Origin: Ascochyta rabiei | Lineage: Eukaryota; Ascomycota; Dothideomycetes; Pleosporales; Didymellaceae | Reading direction: 5' to 3' | Assembly (NCBI RefSeq): GCF_004011695.2 | Contig: NC_082413.1 | Span: 124,001-188,000 of the forward strand | Length of the DNA stretch: 64,000 bases | In this document: positions 34,385 to 45,777 of the stretch, piece after piece | Layout of the letters: each line of letters starts with the position of its first letter | Numbering within the stretch: the first letter of the stretch is position 1 | Notes under the pieces: model-generated | Told to the model about the DNA's origin: nothing | Databases searched by the model: none | What the model saw: the letters and a program-made list of their open reading frames with translations, nothing else | Program-made: the position numbers and the translations under genes

Positions 34385-35365
34385 TATGTTAATGCCTGCT
34401 TGCTGTAAGATTAACATTGCTAAGAATAGTAGGACTGCTAAGCAGTGCTGTATACTCTGCCTCTACTACATTACTAATAGTAATGTGCATAGGGACTGTT
34501 GTTTCTCTGCTAACCTAGCTTTATAGGGTAGCCTGCGTTATAGAGACGCCTAGGCCTACTACTACAGAGAGTGTTATAATAGCAACAAGAATTACCTATT
34601 AGTACGTGTTTTGTCTCCTTTTAGCTTGTTTTAGCATCTTTTAATATGTTTAGGGCCCTAATAAGTACGCTAATAGCTATTTAAGGCTTTCTAGCAATAT
34701 AGCGCGCCTTTACTCTAGTTGCTGCCTAGTTACTACTGCTTATGCTGCTATTGTTAATGCAGCTAGCGTTAAGACTACCCCTGCAACATCTGCTACTACT
34801 GCGCCTATATCTATTAATAAGAAGACTGCAATAGGCAAGTCTATTATTAACTAGGCTAGCTTATTGCTAGGTATAATTTAAGAGTATGTTCTATCTCTTT
34901 TAGGCTTATTATAGTATAATCTAACCTTTATAGGAACTATTTACTATAGGAAGAGCTACTTACGCTATATAATAGCAACACTCGCACATATAAGTTAACC
35001 TTGTCCAGCATCTATATTAAGAAGTAAGATTAATCTAAGGCTAGCGCTGTTAAGGCTAAGATAAAGTAAAAGAAGATGTTAGAGAAGAGCAGTAGAGAGT
35101 CTAATCTAGATGCGCCTATTACCTCCTGCAAGAAGGTAGTATAGCACGTTTTAACCTGTTTTAGTAATGTCTAACTTCTTTTATAGTTAAAGTACTAGAT
35201 TACAGGTACTAGAAAGACCCTTAGTTAACTCTAGGAGGAACAAGAGGAGCAGGAGGCTGCTGAACAGGCCGCCGCCAACGCTGCTGCTGCCGCTGCTGCT
35301 GCTAAGAAGCCTTATAGTAGTTGTAAGGCTGCTACTTATACCTATAGTAGTAGTTATAGTTAATA
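34385..35365 (+). pseudogene. Antisense intron-bearing reading frame inside the Gypsy element
   Basis: Opposite to pol and between pol and the 3' LTR. A plus-strand frame reads with few stops through VNAASVKTTPATSATTAPIS (about 34760-34815) and ends in a Glu/Gln/Ala-rich tail (EEQEEQEAAEQAAANAAAA, about 35228-35290), then a stop near 35363. Intron-like segments interrupt it: about 34601-34652 (GTACGT start), 34875-34925 (GTATGT, TCTAAC, TATAG) and 35138-35188 (CTAAC, TATAG). The family is not recognised. It may be an extra ORF of this Gypsy lineage or a nested gene fragment. Confidence 0.45.
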
Positions 35366-35899
35366 GATGTTCCCTATAATAGAAGGTTTAAATAAATAAT
35401 ACCTAAGTTTGTAGTTAGTAGACAATTTTAGGCTAATATAGCAATTAGGTGCATTACACTCCTAAATAGTCTAAATAATACTAGGAAGGTGTTCTTCTAT
35501 ACCATTTCTCCTATATTTACTTACAATTATAACTATATAATATAGTGTGTAACTTTCTTTATTTCCTTATATTAGGAATAGCTATAATAGGCTAAAAGAT
35601 GTCTACTTTAGCTAGTCTATATTTCTTAGGGTAACGTAGGGTTATGTTTTCCCTTAGCGTAAACTATTAAATACTTATTAATTAAAAAACCCCTATAGGG
35701 AAAAATCATAATTAAGTAAAGGTATTTAGCCTTTTTAGTCCCCCCTTTTTTTAACTTTAACCTTAACGTCTTATTACGCAGTTTAAGCAGTTACTTTATT
35801 ATTTTCTAGTATTATTTTAGCGCTTCTTTAGAAAGATTTGTGCTAATTTCCTAGGAATTCTCTAAGTTAGGGAATCTATCCTACTTAATAAGGTATTCC

Positions 35900-38800
35900 T
35901 ACTGTCTATTAGCTAACTGCCTTCTATTAAGGACTTTTTCTACATCCTACACCTTCTCTTCCCTCTTAACTATAGGTTCTTGTATTTATTCCTATATAAT
36001 TAAGAGTTAACTTCTTAGTATATATAGGTCTAGCAGTAACGCATAGAATACTAGATAGATCCCTTTTATTCCTAGTAGGTCTACTCTGTACGCACTGGGG
36101 CCAATCTAGACTATAATAGTCCTAGGTCCTAGGTATTTCTAGTCTAGCTTCTTTTTTAGGCGTACTGTCCTAATGTTCTTACTAGAGACTAGTACTGTAT
36201 TGCCTACTTTAAAGGGTGCTAGTAGTTGCTTCTTATCTAAGTGTTTCTTTTAATACTTATTTAACTTTTCTATGTTTACTTTATAGGTAGCCTATAAGGC
36301 AATAACTCTAGCAGCCAATTCCTTTATAAGAGGAGATTCTCTACGTTTTAATGCTAAAGTAGGCTAATCTATGCTCCTTAGATCTATACTGTAATAGGCT
36401 TAGAAAGGTGTTATATTTATAGATACGTAAATGCTATTATTATACGCAAATTCTGTAATTAAAATCTATAGAGCCTAATTGTCTTATTCTAGAGTATAGT
36501 AGCAACGTAAGTACTGTTTAAGAGTCTGATTTTACCTTTCTGTTTAGCTATCTGTCTAGGGATAATAGGCTAACGTTAAGACTTGTCTTAAGTTTAAATA
36601 GTAGTTAAAGGTTTCCTACGTCTTTAAGTTTATTAGCAGCCCCTAATCTAAGATAATTTGTGCTGGCGCGCTGTGTAAGTAGATAATTTCTCTAATCTAG
36701 GTGTGTGCTAGATCTTTTCTATCCTAATTAGCCCTAGCTAGTATGTAGTGTAACATTTTAGTTAATTTATATACTACTACTAGTATAGAGTTATACACCA
36801 GCCTAGCCACCTTACTAGAGGGTAATTCTATAATAAAATCTATTATTACGTCCTTCTATGGTTAGCTTAGTACTAGTAAAGGTTATAATAACCTGTATAG
36901 TTTATATTAGGTAGTAGTTAATCTTCTATATACTAAGCAGTTATAGCAGTAGTTAGATACGTCCTTAGTAATGCCCTTCTAGGTGTATCTGCGCTGAATC
37001 TTCTCTAAGGTCCTTTGTGCTCTAAAGTGTCCTAACATTAGGTTATTGTGACGTTCTTTAATTACTTACACTTTATCTTTTAGCCTTATAAGCAAGATAC
37101 ACTTCTCCTTAGCTATATTATCTTTTCCTAGGTTACTTTGTCCTATTTTAACGTTACTTAACTCTTTTTTAGTACTAGAGAGTTTGTCTGTATTGTCTAA
37201 GTCTATTGTTAGCTCTGTGTAACTATTCTCTCTTAACTCTTCTCTTTTAAGATCCCTTATGTTCTTTCTTCTTTTTATAGACAAACAAAGGGTTATAGCC
37301 GCTACTATAGGAGCATTAGAGTTCCTTCTAGTTAGGACCTCCTAAAGTGGTTGTATAAAAGCCTTATTATACTTTTATAAGAGGTCTTACACCTTTCTTA
37401 TATAATTAGGACGCTGTAAGGGTCTATCTACAGGGTTTATAGACCCTAGGCAATAAGTAATTACAAAGTTAAACTTAGATAATACTAAGTATGCCCTTAC
37501 TTACTAATAGCTAAGAACCTTTGTCTCTATAAACTATTTTAGGTTTAAGTAATCTGTTAAGATCTTAAAGAAGGTACTGTCTAAGTATCTTTGCAAATAC
37601 TATAGGCTCTAGACAATTATAAGAAGTTCCTAGTTATAAGTATTATAGTTATACTCTGCTTAGATTAACTTCTTTAAATAGAAGTCTACAGGCCTCTATT
37701 AGGCTAGCTTCCCCTCTCTAGGGACTAGTTAACTAAGGATTCCTAAGATAGCGCCTCTAGAGGCATCTACTTCTATCCTAGTCTGTCTTCTAGGTATAAA
37801 ATAAACTAAGATAGGTACGTTAATAAATAAATCCTTTATATTCTAGAAAGCTTATAGAGATTCTTTGCTTAGCTTAAGAGGCTAACTCTCCTTCTTCCTT
37901 ATTACTTAACCAGATTTGGCCAAATTTAGCCCTTTCTAGGTTAATTAGGTTAATAGCAAGGCTAATTTAGAAAACTCTATAATAAATCTCTAATAGTAGT
38001 TTATAAAGCCTATAAATACTTAGATATTACAAACTGTGCACAGGATTAGCTATTCTTAGATTGTTTTAACCCTGTCTAGGTTAATACTTACCCCTTTAGG
38101 TAAGACTATGTACCTAAGGTACTCTATACGTTAACAGTGCTATTTACACTTATCTAAGCGTATATAGAGGTTTGCTTCGCAAAGCCTTTCTAAGACCTCC
38201 TTAACGTGTCTAACGTGGTCTTCCTCTGTCTTAGAGTATACTAATATGTTGTCTAGATATATAATATAAGTTACATTAACTAATTCTATTAGTGCCTTAT
38301 TTATATAGGCCTAAAATTAGGTAGGAGCATTTATAAGTCTAAACAGCATTACTGTATACTTAAAATGTCTATACCTAGTTTAAAGAGCAGTCTTCTACTT
38401 ATCCCCTTTCTTAATTTAGATATAGTAATATGCCTTACGTATATCTAGTTTAGTATAGAACTTAGCTTACGCTAGTTATTCTAGTAACTCTATAATTAGT
38501 AGTAATAGATAGTAGTTTTTAACTATTATCTTATTTAGACCTCTATAGTCTACAAACAGTTATAGGTTACTATCTTTCTTCTTTAAAAAGAGAATAGGCG
38601 CCCTTGCTAGCAACCTTAAGTGTTATATCTAGCCACATTATAGATATTCTGCTAGATACTTCCTAAGTATCTCTAATTCTGTTACAGATAGTCTGTATAA
38701 CAGTTAGTAGGAAAAAGTAGCTCCTTCTGCAATATTAATTACTAGGTTGTGCTCTCTATGCTCTAGTAGGACCTAAGCATTATCCTCTAATCCTAAGTGC

Positions 38801-40500
38801 GCATATTTGCAATATACTTTTAGAATTAGGCCCTTTTTAGCGGATATTAGGTTATATATACCTACTAAGTTTACTATACATATATAAACGTCTACTAAGG
38901 GACTTCTTATAGTGCGTTTAAACTCCTTAGCATCTTCTAACACTATTTTCTCTAGTTTAGGAGAGTCCCTATACTTCTTCCCTTAGAAACGCATACGCTA
39001 GCTTAAATAGCTTAGCTTAGGGTTTATCTAGTTAATCTAGGGTAATCTAAGGTATATCTTATACCTTTGTAGGTCTGTAACTACAAAAGGTATCTATTAG
39101 ACCTCCTGTCTTCCACAGGAGTTAATAATAGATACTTCTGCTGTAGTTACTCTATAGATAGGCAATTCTGCTCTACCTACACCTTTAGCTACTATTTTAT
39201 TTAATAGTGTAACCTCTAGATCCTACTCCATTACTAGGAGAATTAAAATTAAGTTTAGTTATAACCCTCTATCTATTAAGGCTTCTACGTTCTCTGCGTT
39301 GCCTATAGACACTTTAACTGTAAGTAGGCATATATGTTCTAGATATACTACCTTATAAAGAGAGATATTCTTCTTCTTCTTCTTCTTAGACAATTTAATA
39401 TAGGCTATAAGAGAGGAGATTAGCTCTTAGGTCTTTTGTTTTTTCCTAACTTATCTAGAGCAGGGTCTTTCTAGTTTAACTTTAGCTTTAGGCAGTTAGG
39501 GCAGTAGTAACTAGTTTCTCTATACTTAAGGTATGCGTTTTAGGTCTTATATAGCCTGTCTTAGCCCTTTTTACCCTTTACTAGCTCCTTACAGAACTTC
39601 TTAGACTTAAACAACTTTTTTAGGGTTTTTATATTCCCCTCTAACCTAGAGTTACTAAATTAGCGCTTCTGTAGTCCTTTGTTAGTTATCTTGCCTTTAG
39701 CTAGAGTCTTCTTAGGTAGCTGTTAGCTATACTAACCTAGTCTCTAGTTAATAATATTAGCTTGTTCCTCTACCTTTAGGATTATGTCCTTTTAATAATA
39801 GAGGATAAGGAATAAGTCCTTTTATATACTAGGGAGCAGTGCAGTAATATATTCTAGGACTTAAAGCTCTAGCCGTATGTAAGTTGCCTAGTTCCTCCTA
39901 TAGTAGACGCATAAAGTCTAATAGATCTATAGGGGACTAAGATTTCTACTACTTATATTGCTTTAAGGATTTATACGCTGCTTACTTATATTTAGCTAGT
40001 ATTCCTAAAGTATCTAGTATAATTCTTTTTAGCTCTTACTATATTAGTTCCTAGGTTAGCTAATTACAGCAGTTAGTTGTGTAGTAGGCCTGCTATAACA
40101 TCTTTAGGTTTTCTAAGAGGTACCTTATACTAAAGTTAATCTTTTGTTCCTCTATAAGGAAATTAACTAGAGATTAGAGGAAGTATCCCTTACAATCTCT
40201 CTCCTAACAGTTATATTTAGCGCAGTTACGCTTTACGTACTTCTATAGGGGTTTAGGTTATAGAAGATTTACAGATAGGGAAGATTATAGTTTCTCTACC
40301 TCTTCTAGTACTTTTTAGAAGGATAGGATTATTACTAGATCTCCTTTGTTATATTTGCGTCTAAGTTTATAAAGAAAGGAAAGTTCCTTACAGTCTTTTG
40401 TCTCTTACAACTATTTACGCAAGTTTTCTAACTCCTATTATTAATTACCTACTTCTAGGCTATTCTAGCCTTCTTTAGCTAAAGCTGCCCTATAGATACA
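35900..40500 (-). pseudogene. Degenerate gag-pol of the Gypsy element
   Basis: Minus-strand motifs in the expected order. A retropepsin-like ALID-x-G with LNLI nearby lies at about 39250-39310. Reverse transcriptase YLDNILVYSKTEEDHVRHV (about 38190-38260; family consensus YLDDILVYS) is followed by LYIRLDKCK. An integrase zinc region (DVSNYCYNCLVYRR, about 36920-36965) and an integrase core end resembling YYPQTDGQTERLNQTL (about 36515-36580), with Q/G codons turned to stops, complete the order. TAA and TAG stops replace Gln/Trp codons, as RIP produces. No functional protein remains. Confidence 0.9.
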
Positions 40501-40740
40501 AATTCTAGAGTAAGGTGTACTGCCTAGAGGACCTACAGATCCTCTTAAGGCACTATAGATACTTAGTGTCTGTTAAGGTATCTCCTTATCTGCAGAGGGA
40601 GGTGTTACCTTACGCTCTACTAGCTCTCCTACAGGTAGGTTGTCTTAGTCTCTCTCTAAAGACAGTAAGCCTAGATAATTTAGTTTAAGACTTATAGTAG
40701 CTTAGGTCTATCTTTAATTATAATATAAGAGTAATTAGAA

Positions 40741-40942
40741 TATAAAGAGTATACAAAGCAATTATAAGGGAGGATAGGGTTAAAGAGAATAGCAGGTGTA
40801 TTAAGGTACGTAGTGTGTAATAACAAGACTAATTACTAGAGTATTAGCAATAACCTCTAACACCTTTATATAGTCTGGGATGACTAGCCCCATAGTGGCT
40901 CGCCAAGACAGGCAGAGGTACCTCTAGGCCCAGCGCCTGACA
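40741..40942 (-). repeat. 5' LTR (right), outer third nearly unmutated
   Basis: 202 bp. The last roughly 75 bp (about 40870-40942) keep C/G at sites that are T/A in the left LTR, while the first part is mutated in both. Confidence 0.92.
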
Positions 40943-40947
40943 CAAGG

Positions 40948-43900
40948 TAGGTTAAGAAGAACATGTTTTAGACACGTTCTTAGTCTATTCTAGGTTAAGA
41001 GTAGAATAAGCTTTTAGAATACTGTAGTGCTGCTTTATTATGTTATAAAAGAAGTTAAGAGCTTTATACTCTTAATAAATAGTAGACTAGCTAGTCTATT
41101 AGGCTGCAGGCTTATAGTCTAAATAATACTTCTTAAGATAGGTAATAAGCCTACCTTAATTACTAGATTTCTGCTAAATATATTAGTAATGTAGTATAAA
41201 TATGTTATTAAAGTATACTCTATAAAGTTAGTCCTTATATATAACAGCCTAACAGAACAACTCTCCTTAGTAGATAATAGGTTCTCCCTGCTTGTTACGC
41301 TTACTAAACCCTGCTAACCTAAGAGGTAATATTAGCAGAGCAGTATACTCTTAGTATAAAGGCTAAATATATTAGAAATATATTTATAGTATGTTTTTAT
41401 AAGCTTATATAAAGTAAGAGAGTCTTAATACCTATATAGTAGAAGAGTAAAGAGTAGTATTTAATAGTTAGTAGTAGAAGGGAAGGTAGTTTATTAAGAC
41501 ATGCTAATTCTTTACTTCTACTAGTGTTAAAAGATTTTTACTAAACTAAGCCTACTTAAGGAGCAGGGAAACGTAGCTAGAAGGTGTTTTAAACACGTTC
41601 TTACAGCTAGAGTTCTTTCTTAAGTTACTACACAGCTAGCTCTCTTCTTTAAATATTAAGCTTCTGCTCTTTTAGATAAAGAGTGTCCTCTCTTTGCTTA
41701 ATATCCTACTCCTAAACTTCTTTTTTAAATTAAGCTTTCTCTTACTTCTGTTTAAACTCTTATATCTTATTCTGTAGTTAAGATGCTAATTAAGTATTAC
41801 TAGATTAAGGTATTTAGAATATGTTTTTAACGTGTTTTGTATAATATACCTAACTTAAGTATCTAGTTAAGTAAGAGATTCTTTTAGTATACTTTTAATT
41901 TATAGACATCCTAAATCTTTTCTTTTTTTCCTTTATTTAATATAGCTAGAGGAATTAGCTTATAAAAGAGCTAGTATATCTTTATCCTTACTCTTATAAG
42001 TTAGATTAAGTACTTCCTGCTCTGCTACTCTCTCTTAGCGTCCTAAAACATGTTTATAACACGCTTTCTGCCTATTATATAGACAGCACTTACTCTTTTT
42101 ATAACCTATATTGTTATAGAAACGTTAACTTAGGCTTAGTATACCTTAATTATTATATCTGTTTCTATATTAATTTTTATTTATCTACTCCTAAATATCT
42201 TAAAGGTCTATTTATATAGCACTGCTCTAAATATGTTAGTAACACGTTTAAGGCCTATTTACACATTTTACCTTTTAACTCTAGCTAGAAGCTGTAGCTG
42301 TTAGCTAGTCTAATAACCCTTTAACCTAGCCTGCTTAGCTGCATTTAAATGTAATTCTAACCTGTCCTAAATTTGTTTTAGGATAAAGCTACATACTTAA
42401 ACAAGACTAGCAGCTTTAACCTAATTTTTCTTATATTTAACCTAGTTAAACACAGTAGATAAAGATTTAGCAGCTAATAGAAATTAATTAGATATATTTA
42501 AATATCTAGAAAGAGTTTTATTATCAGTACTTATACTAAAGAAGATTGCACAGCTTATAGTACTTAGCAGCTATTTTAACATTAAGTAGAGACTTTAAGC
42601 GTTCCTATAATAAGTTCTTAACATGTTCTGTCTATAGACATACTTAATCTACACTTTATAGAAAGTAGATGTTATAGAATTATATATAACTTATAAGTTA
42701 CTACTACTATAGTTAATTAGAAGGATTAATTAAGGAGAGATATCTTCTAAATCCTAAAACGTGTTAGAGGCGTGTTTAAGCAACGTTAGAGCAACTTACT
42801 AGCTATCTGCTTACTATCTATATTAATAGTAGTTCTATAGAACCTATTTGTATAAAGATAGTACTACTAAATAGATATACTAGCTCTTTTAGCAATCTTT
42901 GTAAAGAACAGCTTAAACTAACTCTTATATATCTAGCTTTGTTATAAGTTAGTAATAATTTAGCTAAGAGTAATAACTAGAACTAGGTTAGAACGTGCTC
43001 TTAAGGTGTTATAAATTAATTATACTTTTTCTATAGTTAGGTAAAAAGATAGTAAAGAGAACCTCTAACTATTCTCCTGTAAGTCTCTTAAATAACATAT
43101 CTATTTAAAATGTCTACTGCTTAATAAAGATTTTTGCCTATTTATTATAAAAGCAGATAATACTTATCCTAGCTGTAGAGGTTATAATATATTAAATGTA
43201 CGCCTAGTATATGTAAATATCTTTAAAACAAGTTAAAGGTACGTTAACTTACTATTATAGGTTCCTAATGTTTAAGTCTCTACTTAAACAGAATACCTTT
43301 AATATCTCTACTATATAGAAACTAAGTAAGCTTCTTCTTATTAATAAGACGTATAACACAATCTTTATTAACAAAGGTAGCACTTAGATCCTTAATTAAA
43401 CAGAATCTGTAGCTAGTAAGATATGTAACTAGCTAAGGCAAATTTAAGAAGTCTACTAAATACGTTAGTAATATGTTATAGGTTACTTCTTAGTACATAC
43501 ATCTTAAAGTCTAAGAGGTTAGTTTTAGATAAAGAATATTTATAATATCTAGTATATAATCTAGTTCTATAATAAATAGAGAAGGAGGAGCATATAAATG
43601 TGTTCTAAAGATAATAAGAATAAAGTATAGAGTATGTTCTAGATTATCTAGAATAATTATATAAAATATAACTAGACAGTAATGCTAATAAATAATCTAG
43701 CCTTGTCCTTAAGGGTAGTTAACACCTGTTATGCTTAGAACGTGCTTAGAACTTATTTCCTGCTACTTACTACAGGTTTAGAGATTGCCTATTATAGGCT
43801 TAATAACGTTACACTGCTCTCTACTATTCTCTTTATTCTCTAGTGTAGGGAGACTGTTCTAGAAGAGATCTACTAGATAGCTTACATCTACCTCCTTTTA

Positions 43901-44950
43901 AACCTATTAGATAAGATATTTTTTATCTATGTTTAGTTAATATAATCTGCAAGTAATAAAGAACTTACCTCTGCTAATACCCTAATATATATTAAGAACA
44001 TGTTTAACTATATTATATTATATCTAAACAGCTTACTTACCTACTCTTATTAGCGCCTAACCTATAGCTTGTATATATCCTTTTTTAGTGTATAACACCC
44101 TTTATTAAACCTATAGTTAATGCTAATATATAGCCTAGAGAAGATATTACTATAATATACTTAAAATATATATAGAACATATTTATACGCCTATGCCTGC
44201 TTTTATCTAGTTATTAAAACTCTCTTAGGGACACTACTCTAAATCTTACAGAGATTGTTATATATCTCCTCTATAACCTTACTATATAAATACGCTTTTA
44301 ATCTATTCTAAAGATATTTATAGTACTTAATGCTAGTATATTTATACTTCTATCTATAAGCATAGCTGTTAAGAAATAGACAGAATATTAGTTATTTATA
44401 TAATTTTACAGCCTTAGAGTACTAAAACTTAATTAAATGTGTTAGAAATGTAGTAGAAATGTGTTCTAGTAACACACCTAAGTTGCTTATGCTAGTATAG
44501 CTTCTTATGTCTATAGTAATCTATATATAGTTTTAGCTAGCTAAACAATATATATATACCTATCTTAAAGACCTTTTAGATATAAGTTAGAGGTAGCGCT
44601 ATACTATACTTAAGCCTAATAGCATTAAGAGTAGTACCCTATAAACTTTTAGGCGTAAATTAGATCTTTATCTGTAATATATTAGAAATATATATAAAAC
44701 ATATTTACGTCTACTATACCTAATTTCTCCCTTTACTGCTCTAAATAACACCTAGCTAAGCAGTAAGATCTATTTTAACTACTTCTAGAGTATTACAAAG
44801 ACTAAAGCTGCTCTCTTCTCTTTTATTGCTATTATAGTTGCTGTTACTTAGAGTAGGATTAAATATATAAAAAAGGTCTGCTATACTATAAAAACATATT
44901 CTTAACAGAACTAAAATATATTTAATTAAGTTATTATGCAACTCTTAGTA
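40948..44950 (-). pseudogene. Intron-dense relic gene, right half of old element
   Basis: No intact protein. On the minus strand at least twelve segments look like short introns. Their plus coordinates are 41174-41218, 41363-41408 (donor mutated to ATAAGC), 42043-42093, 42227-42271, 42367-42396, 42605-42643, 42754-42799, 42983-43025, 43456-43500, 43726-43770 and 44672-44708, with another near 44427-44476. Donors include GTAAGT, GTATGT, GTATAA and GTATAC. Most end CTAAY-RYRTTTTAG. Between them frames read through only if RIP-type stops are ignored, for example KAYLYSKVIEEIYNNLCKI near 44250-44310 and DRLELHLNAAKQARLKGY near 42310-42366. I recognise no family. Confidence 0.5.
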
Positions 44951-45046
44951 AAATCTTATTACTATACCTAATATAGCTGTACTAGACTATGCTATCTTTT
45001 AGAGATCCCTGCTAAAGCATGGTTGCCTGCCTATCTAGGTTTAGTC

Positions 45047-45074
45047 ATGGTCCGCCCTCTAAATCTCATGGTCC
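45047..45074 (-). repeat. Terminal inverted repeat, right
   Basis: 28 bp, perfect inverted match to 31526-31553. Confidence 0.9.
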
Positions 45075-45089
45075 AATGACCTGCTTCCT

Positions 45090-45101
45090 GCTCTAGTGTG
45101 A
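45090..45101. repeat. 12-bp direct repeat, right copy
   Basis: GCTCTAGTGTGA, same orientation and sequence as 31508-31519. Confidence 0.6.
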
Positions 45102-45777
45102 TATAGCAAGGCAGTGACGTCATACATTGCGTTGTCATGTATCGCATTCCAGTTCATTAAGCGTCCAAAAGACTTGTGTTTTCAAACTATAAACTGATGC
45201 GGTCTATCTTTCGATGCGTGCAGACATTCGAATAAACTCGGCTGGGAGTCGTTCCAATAGGACACGCCTGAGCTGACCAACGCTAAGAGCTCAACCTTGC
45301 CTGAGCAGCTCTACCTAACTAACGCTAGGCATTATCTTCTAAACCTATTTAGAAGATAATATGTACATGTTAGGATGTTAGGATTATATTTATAATAAAA
45401 TCTTAGAATAAAATCTTAGGGTTAGAGTTAGTGTGAGATTAGGGTTAGCTTAAGGTTAAGGTTATTTTTAGGTTAGGGTTATCTAGAATCTATAATACTT
45501 TATTGTTATAGAGTGCAGCAGCTGCAAAGATTTTAATTTTGGTGTTCTTGCGTGTTGCTTGGACCAAGTCGATGAGTTGGTGGTCAGATTAGCTTTAGCG
45601 TTGGTCAGCTCAAGTGTATCCTCCCGTCAGGACGAGCAGGGACGCAGGAAGGAAGGAAGGAGGGTGTTCAACAAGGGTATCTCATCTGGAAATTCTGCCG
45701 GACGGATTATTTACTGGGGTCTACAAGTATCGTACAGCGCACACATGGCACTTCTAGCGTTGAGAGATGGCTGTTGT
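45102..45777. other. Intergenic with telomere-like stretch and hairpin
   Basis: 45417-45480 has several TTAGGGTTAG-type units mixed with degenerate ones (TTAGAGTTAG, TTAAGGTTA, TTAGGTTAGGGTT). 45331-45360 is an inverted repeat with 13-bp arms (ATTATCTTCTAAA). No gene is seen. The rest is the 3' flank of MRM1. Confidence 0.65.

Larger units (their letters stand above)
33644..40942 (-). mobile_element. Ty3/Gypsy LTR retrotransposon, RIP-inactivated
   Basis: 7299 bp with two 202-bp LTRs (33644-33845 and 40741-40942), TG...CA ends in the less mutated copies, and a 5-bp target duplication CAAGG (33639-33643 and 40943-40947). Coding orientation is minus: a polypurine tract (AAAGAAGGGAGGC) lies just inside the left LTR, which is therefore the 3' LTR. 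Minus-strand pol motifs are visible although many codons are stops. The element is inserted in the older TIR element. Confidence 0.92.

Noticed and set aside
37066..37284. 72-codon open frame as a gene
   Set aside because: It lies inside the degenerate Gypsy pol and is a chance survivor between RIP stops.
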